5,102 nucleotides of DNA from Pseudomonadota bacterium (GTDB lineage: Bacteria > Pseudomonadota > Gammaproteobacteria > Burkholderiales > Burkholderiaceae_C): assembly GCA_023410975.1 (NCBI GenBank), contig JAEYPG010000042.1, forward strand, positions 1-5,102. Direction: 5' to 3'. Shown here one piece after another: positions 1 through 5,011 of the stretch. Every line of letters starts with the position of its first letter. Position 1 is the stretch's first letter. The position numbers and the translations under genes are program-made. The notes under the pieces were generated by a model that made no database searches, was not told where the DNA came from, and saw nothing but the letters and a program-made list of their open reading frames with translations.

Positions 1-275
1 CACCACAGCCGGCCGTGCGCCGGCTGGAGCTGCAGCCGCGCGGCGCCGGGGCTGTCGCACTCGGCGACGGCGCCCGGGGCCAGGCGCACGCGCTGGCCGG
101 CCGTCAGGAACAGGTCCTGTGCGCAGCCCCTGCAGGTGACCCAGACGCGGCCGCTGTACACGACCAGCTCGCGGCCGGCGGCGTGGTGCAGCGCGAGCGT
201 CGCGCCGGGAGCCAGATCGAAGGCGGTGGTGGAGGCGTTCATGGCGGTGGCGGCTGCGGTGGTGGTGGTGTCCAT
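1..275 (-). CDS. DUF2917 domain-containing protein (partial, C-terminus outside window)
   Basis: Reading leftward from an ATG at 275-273, the frame stays open to the window edge and gives 91 residues. After a low-complexity Thr/Ala N-terminus (residues 2-18) comes a short beta-rich, cupin-like stretch: FDLAPGATLAL (19-29), then RELVVYSGRVWVT (35-47), then LFLTAGQRVRLAPGAVAEC (55-73). This alternation of Gly turns and short hydrophobic strands is what I know from the DUF2917 family, small proteins common in Burkholderiales with no established biochemical role. Cys48 and Cys51 form a CxxC pair that may be specific to this member. No signal peptide or membrane segment is visible. A second in-frame ATG at 242-240 would remove the Thr/Ala tract. 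The outer start is preferred only because neither site has a clear Shine-Dalgarno and a weak GAAAG lies before the outer one. The gene diverges from the MocR regulator at 427 and is a candidate target of it (inference). Confidence 0.75.
   Translation of the reverse strand, partial: MDTTTTAAATAMNASTTAFDLAPGATLALHHAAGRELVVYSGRVWVTCRGCAQDLFLTAGQRVRLAPGAVAECDSPGAARLQLQPAHGRLW
243..272. repeat. Low-complexity GGT/GGC triplet tract
   Basis: An imperfect run of ggt and ggc triplets, ending in four consecutive ggt units. Read on the minus strand it encodes the Thr/Ala-rich N-terminus of the DUF2917 protein (residues 2-11). Such a tract is prone to slippage and could vary in length between strains. 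Confidence 0.5.
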
Positions 276-325
276 GGCTGCCACTTTCGGTGCGGGAAGT
301 GAACCTGCACAGATGCAGAAAACGG

Positions 326-418
326 CCAATACAGCCGGCACAGCGTCCCTGCGCGGCCGGCTGTGCCGGTCGGATGCGGCGGCATCTGTATTGGTCTGTA
401 AGCGACGGACCGGCACAG
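326..418. promoter_or_regulatory. Repeat-rich divergent control region (candidate MocR operator)
   Basis: The 151-bp gap between the divergent DUF2917 and MocR genes carries an ordered set of repeats. CCAATACAG at 326-334 is answered by its exact reverse complement CTGTATTGG at 386-394, with centres 60 bp apart. CCGGCACAG occurs at 335-343 and 410-418, and its reverse complement CTGTGCCGG at 361-369. The right site also contains TCTGTA twice, at 385-390 and 395-400, exactly 10 bp apart, so on one face of the helix. MocR-family regulators such as GabR, TauR and PdxR are known to bind paired repeats in divergent promoters, usually including their own. Assigning these sites to the MocR protein at 427 is inference from position. 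I could not place convincing -35/-10 boxes for either gene; TGTATT within the CTGTATTGG arms is at best a weak -10. Confidence 0.55.
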
Positions 419-426
419 AATCTGGC

Positions 427-1875
427 ATGGACCGTACACAAGACACCCTGTACCTGCGCATTGCCGACCAGCTGGCGGGCTCGATCCGGGCCGGCACGCT
501 GGCGCGTGGCGAGCGCATCGCCTCCGTGCGCGAGCTGGCGCGCCAGCAGGGCGTGTCGATGGCGACGGTGGTGCAGGCCTACCGCACGCTGGAGGACGCG
601 CGGCTGATCGAGGCGCGCCCGCGCTCGGGCTACTTCGTGGCGGCGCGCAGCACGCGGCGTCCGCCCGAGCCCGAAACCACGCCGCTGCCGCCGCAGTCGC
701 AGGCGGTGTCGGTGAGCTCCATGGGCTCGCGCGTGTTCGCCATGGCGGTGGACCCGGGCTTCATCTCCTTCGGCGCCGCCACGCCGGGCGACGAATTGTT
801 CCCTTACGAGCGCATCCGCCGCGCCATCAGCCGTGCCGCGCAGCGCAACCGCACCACGCTCAGCCGCTACCCGCTGGGCCCGGGCACGCCGGAGCTGCGC
901 CGCGCCATCGCGCGCCAGGCGCTGAGCATGGGTTGCCAGCTGGACCTGCGCGACATCCTCGTGACCAACAGCTGCCTGGAGTCGGTGAGCCTGTGCCTGC
1001 GCGCGGTGACCAAGCCGGGCGACGTGGTGGCGCTGGAGTCGCCGACCTACTTCGGCTTCCTGGAGATCCTGGAGAGCATGCACCTGCGCGCGCTGGAGAT
1101 TCCGACGCACCCGCGCCAGGGCCTGTCGGTGGACGCGCTGTCGCTGGCGCTGGACACGCAGCCGGTGAAGGCGGTGCTGGCGGTGCCTACGCTGTCCAAC
1201 CCGCTGGGGTCGAGCATGCCGCTGGTGGAGCGGCGGCGGCTGGCTCAGCTGGTGGCGCAGCGCGGCGTGCCGCTGATCGAGGACGTGATCTACAACGCCT
1301 TGTGCGAGCACGACGAGCAGCGCCGCGCGGTGCGCAGCTACGACGACACGGGGCACGTGATGATCTGCGGCTCCTTCTCCAAGACCGTGGCGCCGGGCCT
1401 GCGCATGGGCTACGTGGATGCCGGGCGCTGGTCGGAACAGATCAAGCGCCTGAAGGCCGTGCACTCCGGCGCGCACACCGAGTTCCTGGAGCTGGCCGTG
1501 GCGGACCTGCTGACGCAGCCCGGCACCGAGAGCGCCTACCGGCAGCTGCGCAACACGGTCGCGGCGCGGGTGGACGAGGCGCGCGGGATCATCGCCGAGA
1601 GCTTTCCCAAGGGCACGCGCGTCACGGACCCGCCCGGCGGCTTCATCCTGTGGGTGGAGCTGCCCGCGGGCAGCGACTCGATGGCGCTGTTCGACGCCTG
1701 CCTGAAGGAGCGCATCTGCATCGCGCCGGGGACCATGTTCAGCACCACCGGGCGGTACCGGCACTGCGTGCGGCTGGGGCTGGGCGGGCGCTGGGACGAG
1801 GCACAGCGGCGGGCGCTGAGGAAAGTAGGAGAGCTGGCGCACGGCGTGGCGCCAGCGGCGGGCGGGGTGGAGTGA
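427..1875 (+). CDS. MocR/GntR-family transcriptional regulator with PLP-dependent aminotransferase-like domain (YdcR-like)
   Basis: A 482-residue protein of normal MocR length. Residues 8-72 are a GntR winged helix-turn-helix (IASVRELARQQGVSMATVV at 31-49, wing ending RSGYFV). A linker of about 35 residues leads to a fold-type I aminotransferase domain at about 110-475. That domain keeps Asn258-Pro259, Asp286 and Tyr289 in EDVIYNAL, the Schiff-base lysine Lys319 in GSFSKTVAPGLR, and Arg449 near the C-terminus, which in the fold clamps the substrate carboxylate. MocR proteins use PLP or a PLP-amino acid adduct as a signal and are generally regulators, not metabolic aminotransferases. The stretch SCLESVSLCLRAVTKPGD resembles YdcR-type members. 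The frame extends upstream to 136, but the ATG at 427 begins the wHTH exactly where the family does, and the extension overlaps the divergent gene and the repeats. No Shine-Dalgarno precedes 427, so translation may be leaderless. Effector and targets are unknown; the divergent DUF2917 gene and itself are the likeliest targets. Confidence 0.92.
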   Translation: MDRTQDTLYLRIADQLAGSIRAGTLARGERIASVRELARQQGVSMATVVQAYRTLEDARLIEARPRSGYFVAARSTRRPPEPETTPLPPQSQAVSVSSMGSRVFAMAVDPGFISFGAATPGDELFPYERIRRAISRAAQRNRTTLSRYPLGPGTPELRRAIARQALSMGCQLDLRDILVTNSCLESVSLCLRAVTKPGDVVALESPTYFGFLEILESMHLRALEIPTHPRQGLSVDALSLALDTQPVKAVLAVPTLSNPLGSSMPLVERRRLAQLVAQRGVPLIEDVIYNALCEHDEQRRAVRSYDDTGHVMICGSFSKTVAPGLRMGYVDAGRWSEQIKRLKAVHSGAHTEFLELAVADLLTQPGTESAYRQLRNTVAARVDEARGIIAESFPKGTRVTDPPGGFILWVELPAGSDSMALFDACLKERICIAPGTMFSTTGRYRHCVRLGLGGRWDEAQRRALRKVGELAHGVAPAAGGVE

Positions 1876-1992
1876 AACCGGCCTGACCCGGATGCGGGAA
1901 GCCGCTCGATTCAACGACGATCAGCGGTTGCCGGAGGCAGCGCGCTGGGATGAAGAATCAGACGGCTCTGTTTAGCCTAATCCACCTTGCGC

Positions 1993-2307
1993 CTATTTGA
2001 AGTGGCTTGAGATCGGTTCGCCAGATTCCAGTTCGTGGAGAGGGAATGGGGCCCCGCCGAAAAGACGGCTCAATTGCCGACTCTGACAGTAGACGCCCGC
2101 AGCATTCAGCAGGCACCATTCCTCCCATGCATCTCCTGCCTCGCCCCGTCCTAAGCCCAGGTCTAGCACCTGGCCGGGGTTGGCACGTTTACAGGCGCTG
2201 AGCGCCGACACGCACGGATTTCCCCTGACCCCGGCCGCGCACCAGTCTCCCGGCATTGGCGAGGGCTGCAGGGAAATCCGTCCGCTGTTTTCCAACGTGC
2301 TTTCCAA
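1993..2307 (-). CDS. Doubtful small ORF, unrecognised 104-aa product
   Basis: An ATG-to-TAG open frame antisense to the leader of the LeuA gene. I do not recognise the protein. Its first half is Gly/Pro/Ser-rich and looks like chance translation. The C-terminal 35 residues, including QSRQLSRLFGGAPFPLHEL and ending SSHFK, have a more protein-like composition and lie in the lowest-G+C part of the window. That could be a decayed fragment of a transferred gene, or chance. There are no domains, membrane segments or good Shine-Dalgarno. It also overlaps the inverted repeat at 2215-2280 that probably belongs to the opposite strand. Listed so that the gap is not read as empty. Confidence 0.15.
   Translation of the reverse strand: MESTLENSGRISLQPSPMPGDWCAAGVRGNPCVSALSACKRANPGQVLDLGLGRGEAGDAWEEWCLLNAAGVYCQSRQLSRLFGGAPFPLHELESGEPISSHFK
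2127..2201 (+). CDS. Speculative leuA leader peptide, 24 aa
   Basis: A small frame, ATG at 2127 to TGA at 2199-2201, lies about 150 bases before leuA. It contains four leucine codons among 24 residues (CTC, CTG, CTA, CTA, at residues 3, 4, 9 and 13). CTA is unusual in DNA this rich in G+C. The TGA stop is the loop of a small hairpin (2194-2206), and a larger stem-loop follows at 2215-2280. Leader peptides rich in the product amino acid are established regulators of leu operons in enterobacteria, which motivates the suggestion. Against it, the leucines are not consecutive, no good Shine-Dalgarno precedes the ATG (an AGG lies about 13 bases upstream), and no terminator U-tract directly follows the stem. 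The frame is also open further upstream, to an ATG at 2007. Confidence 0.15.
   Translation: MHLLPRPVLSPGLAPGRGWHVYRR
2194..2206 (+). other. Small hairpin GGCGC-TGA-GCGCC
   Basis: A perfect 5-bp GC-rich stem with a 3-base loop. The loop is the TGA stop of the small frame 2127-2201. It sits 8 bases before the larger inverted repeat. It may be part of a folded leuA leader; on its own it is too small to be assigned a function. Confidence 0.3.
2215..2280 (+). repeat. Inverted repeat / stem-loop in the leuA leader
   Basis: CGGATTTCCC at 2215-2224 is perfectly complementary to GGGAAATCCG at 2271-2280. The pairing continues as TG/CA (2226-2227 with 2269-2270) past one bulged C. The 41 bases between are GC-rich and can form minor internal pairs. 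It ends 68 bases before the LeuA start codon. It could be an RNA stem-loop in the leader, a pair of oppositely oriented protein-binding half-sites (arm centres 56 bp apart), or both. A following TGTTTT is six bases away, so it is not a standard intrinsic terminator. Confidence 0.55.
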
Positions 2308-2309
2308 GG

Positions 2310-2329
2310 CGCCGCCCCGGCCGGCGGCG
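2310..2329 (+). other. GC hairpin just upstream of the leuA ribosome binding site
   Basis: A 7-bp stem, CGCCGCC (2310-2316) with GGCGGCG (2323-2329), closes a 6-base loop. It ends 8 bases before the Shine-Dalgarno. It leaves the ribosome site free, but is close enough to influence initiation or be part of a larger switch. GC-rich sequence forms such stems by chance, so significance is uncertain. Confidence 0.3.
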
Positions 2330-2337
2330 GCCCAGCC

Positions 2338-2342
2338 GAGGT
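2338..2342 (+). promoter_or_regulatory. Ribosome binding site of leuA
   Basis: GAGGT lies 6 bases before the ATG at 2349. This is the good Shine-Dalgarno that selects Met at 2349 over the in-frame upstream ATG at 2256, whose 31-residue Arg/Pro-rich extension is unlike any LeuA N-terminus. Confidence 0.75.
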
Positions 2343-2348
2343 GCTTCC

Positions 2349-4280
2349 ATGCTTTCCCACCCCGCCAGCAAATACCCCCGTCCCGCCACCGTCCGGCTTC
2401 CGGACCGTGAATGGCCGAACCGGACCATCGACCAGGCGCCGACCTGGCTGTCCACCGACCTGCGCGACGGCAACCAGGCGCTGTTCGAGCCCATGAGCCG
2501 CGAACGGAAACTCTCGCTGTTCCAGGAGCTGGTTCGGGTCGGCTTCAAGGAAATCGAGGTCGGGTTTCCTTCCGCGTCGCAGATCGATTTCGACGTCGTG
2601 CGCGAGCTGGTGACCCGGGACCTGATTCCGGACGACGTCACGCCCATGGTCATCACGCAGGCCCGGGCGGACCTGATCGAGCGCACGGTGCAGTCGCTCG
2701 CCGGCGCCCGGCGCGCCATCGTGCACCTCTACAACGCGACGTCGCCCCTCTGGCGCCGCGTCGTCTTCGGCATGAGCGTGGATCAGGTGATGCAACTCGT
2801 CGAGGAGCACGTCAGCCTGCTCAAGCGCCTGACCAGCCGGCATCCCGAGACGTTGTGGACGCTGCAGTACAGCCCCGAGACCTTCTGCATGACCGAGCTG
2901 GAGGTGTCGCTGTCGGCCTGCAACACGGCCATCCGCGCCTGGGACGCCGGCCCGGGCCGCAAGATCATCATCAACCTGCCCACCACGGTCGAGGTGACGA
3001 CGCCCAACGTCTTCGCCGACCAGATCGAGTGGATGAACCGCCGCCTGGAGCGGCGCGAGCACCTGGTGCTGTCGGTGCACCCGCACAACGACCGCGGCAC
3101 CGGCGTGGCCTGCGCTGAGCAGGCGCTGCTGGCCGGCGCCGAGCGCGTGGAAGGCTGCCTGTTCGGCAACGGCGAGCGCAGCGGCAACGTGGATCTGGTC
3201 ACGCTGGCGCTGAACCTCTACACCCACGGCATCCACCCGCAGCTCGACCTCTCGGACATCCATGGCCTGGGCCGCCTCATCGAGGAGAGCACCGGGCTGC
3301 CGATCCACCCGCGCCATCCCTATGCCGGCGACCTGGTATTCACCGCTTTTTCCGGCTCGCACCAGGACGCCATCAAGAAGGGCATGGCCGCGCAGCGCCC
3401 TGGCATGCCCTGGTCGGTGCCGTACCTGCCCATCGACCCGGCCGACATCGGGCGCAGCTACGACGGGATCATTCGCGTCAACGCGCAGTCCGGCAAAGGC
3501 GGCATCGCCTACCTGCTGGAGCAGGCGCATGGCGTGGTCATGCCGCGGCGCATGCAGGTCGAGTTCAGCTCGGTGGTGCAGCGCGCCGCGGACGCGAGCG
3601 AGGCGGAGATCGGCGCGGAGGCGCTGTGGCGCCTGTTCGATGCCACCTACCTGGCGCCACCGCACGATCAAGGAAATCCGCTGGCCTATGTCTCGCACCA
3701 GCTGGAGGGCGACGGCGAGCGGCAATCCATCGAGCTGGAACTGGGCAGCACGAATGCCCGCCGCGTGCTGCGCGGCACGGGCAACGGGCCCATCGATGCC
3801 GCCGTGCGTGCCCTCGGCCTGCCGTTGACGGTGCACGCCTACGAGGAAAGGAGCCTGGGCACCGGCGCGGATGCCGCCGCGCTGGCCATCGTGGAAGTCT
3901 CCTGCGCCGGCGTGCCGGGCACGCGCTTCGGCGCCGGCCGCCACGGCAACCTGGCCACGGCCTCGGTCCTGGCGCTGCTGTCGGCGGCGTCGCGGGTACT
4001 GGCCGAGGCACCCCGGGTGGCGGGTTCCTCCGCGATGGCCGCGCTGCGAAGCGACGCAGCCCAGGCCCTGTCGGTGCGGGAGATCGAAGTGCTGCAGTGG
4101 TCCGCGGAAGGCAAGTCGGCGGGCGACCTGGCGGCGATTCTGGGCATCAGCGAACGCACCGTGAATTTCCACGTGCAGCAGGCGATGCAGAAGCTCAACG
4201 CGCCCAACAAGATCAGCGCCGTGTACCGCGCGACCGTTACCGGTGTCCTGGGCGGCGGAGCGCAGGACACGGGCTGCTGA
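2349..4280 (+). CDS. leuA: 2-isopropylmalate synthase fused to a C-terminal LuxR-type DNA-binding domain
   Basis: A 643-residue protein. The LeuA part condenses 2-oxoisovalerate with acetyl-CoA, the first committed step of leucine synthesis, in the cytoplasm. It begins in the style of the long LeuA form (SKYPRPATVRLPDREWPNRT). The catalytic HMGL-like barrel spans about 25-300 with Arg39-Asp40 in LRDGNQ, Glu177 in SPETF, the His244-x-His246 metal motif in HPHNDRG, and GNGERSGNVDLVTLALN. The subdomain follows with His338 in SGSHQDAIKKG, Tyr359 in VPYLPIDP, and RVNAQSGKGG. The LeuA_dimer regulatory domain, which binds the feedback inhibitor leucine in this family, covers about 403-555 and includes GNGPIDA (478-484) and LGTGADA (503-509). 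A linker (556-572) leads to a GerE/LuxR helix-turn-helix at 573-632 with VREIEVLQW, ISERTVNFHV and KLNAPNK. Ordinary long LeuA proteins stop near 560-570 residues, so the HTH is an extra domain, in frame with no stop or shift. A DNA-binding role is inferred. No other leu genes are nearby, suggesting a specialised copy. Confidence 0.93.
   Translation: MLSHPASKYPRPATVRLPDREWPNRTIDQAPTWLSTDLRDGNQALFEPMSRERKLSLFQELVRVGFKEIEVGFPSASQIDFDVVRELVTRDLIPDDVTPMVITQARADLIERTVQSLAGARRAIVHLYNATSPLWRRVVFGMSVDQVMQLVEEHVSLLKRLTSRHPETLWTLQYSPETFCMTELEVSLSACNTAIRAWDAGPGRKIIINLPTTVEVTTPNVFADQIEWMNRRLERREHLVLSVHPHNDRGTGVACAEQALLAGAERVEGCLFGNGERSGNVDLVTLALNLYTHGIHPQLDLSDIHGLGRLIEESTGLPIHPRHPYAGDLVFTAFSGSHQDAIKKGMAAQRPGMPWSVPYLPIDPADIGRSYDGIIRVNAQSGKGGIAYLLEQAHGVVMPRRMQVEFSSVVQRAADASEAEIGAEALWRLFDATYLAPPHDQGNPLAYVSHQLEGDGERQSIELELGSTNARRVLRGTGNGPIDAAVRALGLPLTVHAYEERSLGTGADAAALAIVEVSCAGVPGTRFGAGRHGNLATASVLALLSAASRVLAEAPRVAGSSAMAALRSDAAQALSVREIEVLQWSAEGKSAGDLAAILGISERTVNFHVQQAMQKLNAPNKISAVYRATVTGVLGGGAQDTGC
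4065..4244 (+). other. LuxR/GerE helix-turn-helix domain within the LeuA fusion
   Basis: Residues 573-632 of the fusion. The four-helix pattern of GerE domains is complete: ALSVREIEVLQW, AEGKSAGDLAAILGI, SERTVNFHVQQAMQKL, then NKISAVYRATVTGVL. The Trp after EVLQ and the Phe in VNFHV are typical of the DNA-binding half of quorum-sensing LuxR proteins; NarL-type proteins usually have VKTHV there. No autoinducer-binding or receiver domain accompanies it; the LeuA regulatory domain occupies the position of the sensor. Confidence 0.88.
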
Positions 4281-4307
4281 CTCGCTACATTGGGTCCTGA
4301 TGGCGTG

Positions 4308-4327
4308 GCGGCGGGATGTCCTGCCGC
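4308..4327 (+). other. Hairpin between leuA and the sigma factor gene
   Basis: An 8-bp stem with one G-U pair (4308-4315 with 4320-4327) and an ATGT tetraloop, 27 bases after the leuA stop. No run of T follows, so it is not a canonical intrinsic terminator. It could stabilise the leuA transcript end or partly insulate the sigma gene. The 103-base gap (4281-4383) holds no promoter I can identify, so whether sigma is cotranscribed with leuA is open. Confidence 0.35.
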
Positions 4328-4383
4328 AGCCGGCTCACCGCGCCGCCATCGCCATTCCGTTTGCTGGTCCATCCCCCGCGCCC

Positions 4384-5010
4384 ATGCCCGCGTCCGCTTC
4401 ATCCGACCGCAGTCAGGAACTCGCCCGGCTGCTGTCGCGCGTGCAACTGGGCGATCGCGAGAGCTTCGCGGCGCTCTACCGCCTCACCAGCGCGCATCTG
4501 TTTGGCGTCGTGCTGCGTATCAACCGGGACCGGGCGCAGGCCGAGGAGGTGCTTCAGGAGGTCTACGTCAAGGTCTGGCGCTCGGCGCAGGCCTACGACG
4601 CGCGGCTGAGCCAGCCGCTGACCTGGCTGACCAGCATCGCGCGCAACGGTGCCATCGACAGCCTGCGCCGCCGCCGGGCCGAGCCCGACACGGTCAGCAC
4701 CACCCTGGACGACCCGGATGACGAAGGACGCGACATGCTGGGCCTGCTCGCGTCGGAGGAGGCGGGCCCGCTGGAGTCGGTGGCGTCGGCTGCCGATGCG
4801 CGCCGGCTGGGGCTGTGCATGCGGGGCCTCAGCCGCGAGCAGCGGCAGTGCCTGGCGCTGGCCTTCTACCAGGGCCTGTCGCATGCGGAGCTGGCCGAGC
4901 ACCTGGCGCAGCCGCTGGGCACGGTGAAGAGCTGGGTGCGGCGCGCGCTCAGCGCGCTCAAGGACTGCCTGGCCAAAGCGGTTGCGCGCGAAAGCACGGG
5001 AGGCGCCTGA
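4384..5010 (+). CDS. ECF-family RNA polymerase sigma factor (SigK/RpoE-like)
   Basis: A 208-residue group 4 sigma factor that directs RNA polymerase to a dedicated promoter set when released by its anti-sigma factor. Region 2 spans about 25-98: ESFAALYRLTSAHLF, the conserved AEEVLQEVYVKVWRSA (region 2.2, core binding), then TWLTSIARNGAIDSLRRRR (regions 2.3/2.4, -10 recognition). An acidic linker (about 101-138) leads to region 4 (142-195), with LSREQRQCLALAFYQGLSHAEL and the -35-binding helix in PLGTVKSWVRRAL. There is no extra domain. The frame is open back to 4243, overlapping leuA, but the ATG at 4384 gives the usual ECF length; the extension has no recognisable similarity. No Shine-Dalgarno precedes it, so the start is less certain (an ATG at 4300 is the alternative). 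The gene is followed after one base by an RskA-type anti-sigma gene, the standard arrangement for such pairs. The inducing stress cannot be read from the sequence. Confidence 0.93.
   Translation: MPASASSDRSQELARLLSRVQLGDRESFAALYRLTSAHLFGVVLRINRDRAQAEEVLQEVYVKVWRSAQAYDARLSQPLTWLTSIARNGAIDSLRRRRAEPDTVSTTLDDPDDEGRDMLGLLASEEAGPLESVASAADARRLGLCMRGLSREQRQCLALAFYQGLSHAELAEHLAQPLGTVKSWVRRALSALKDCLAKAVARESTGGA
4998..5003 (+). promoter_or_regulatory. Ribosome binding site of the anti-sigma gene
   Basis: GGGAGG ends 8 bases before the ATG at 5012 and lies inside the last codons of the sigma gene. It supports the start and translational coupling of the pair. Confidence 0.7.
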
Positions 5011-5011
5011 G

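Larger units (their letters stand above)
1876..2348. other. Intergenic region of lower G+C between the MocR and LeuA genes
   Basis: A 473-base gap. By hand count its central lines fall to about 53-63% G+C (lowest at 1981-2040), against about 75% in a MocR line. I see no tRNA, no recognised riboswitch and no intrinsic terminator with a U-tract after the MocR stop; CCCG-GATG-CGGG at 1887-1898 is a short hairpin without one. Present are a direct repeat AGACGGCTC (1960-1968 and 2063-2071), an 8-bp palindrome GGGGCCCC (2048-2055), and a CGGC/GCCG dyad (2066-2079). The right half holds the stem-loops and small open frames listed separately and presumably includes the leuA promoter and leader. I could not assign -35/-10 elements with confidence. 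Confidence 0.5.

Noticed and set aside
136..426. N-terminal extension of the MocR frame
   Set aside because: The extension has no family similarity and overlaps the divergent DUF2917 gene and the repeats. The ATG at 427 starts the wHTH at the usual place.
933..1886. 317-codon alternative plus-strand frame inside the MocR gene
   Set aside because: Gly/Ala/Arg-rich shadow of the true frame with no motifs.
1887..1898. CCCG-GATG-CGGG hairpin after the MocR stop as a terminator
   Set aside because: The stem is only 4 bp and no T-run follows.
2165..2195. A lux-box-like CCTG...CAGG dyad upstream of leuA
   Set aside because: The spacing is about 25 bp or more and the arms are only 4 bp, unlike the roughly 20-bp lux box.
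2256..2348. 31-residue N-terminal extension of LeuA
   Set aside because: It is Arg/Pro-rich and unlike LeuA N-termini, while GAGGT 6 bases before 2349 marks the real start.
1876..2348. tRNA, T-box riboswitch or CRISPR array in the long gap
   Set aside because: No tRNA-like cloverleaf, T-box consensus or regularly spaced repeats could be found by eye.
2163..4172. A 669-codon open frame on the minus strand opposite leuA
   Set aside because: The product is rich in Arg, His, Gly, Ala and Val with no domain. It mirrors the codon bias of the real LeuA frame, a common artefact in GC-rich DNA.
4243..4383. N-terminal extension of the sigma factor overlapping leuA
   Set aside because: ECF factors of this type start shortly before region 2; the extra 47 residues show no recognisable domain.
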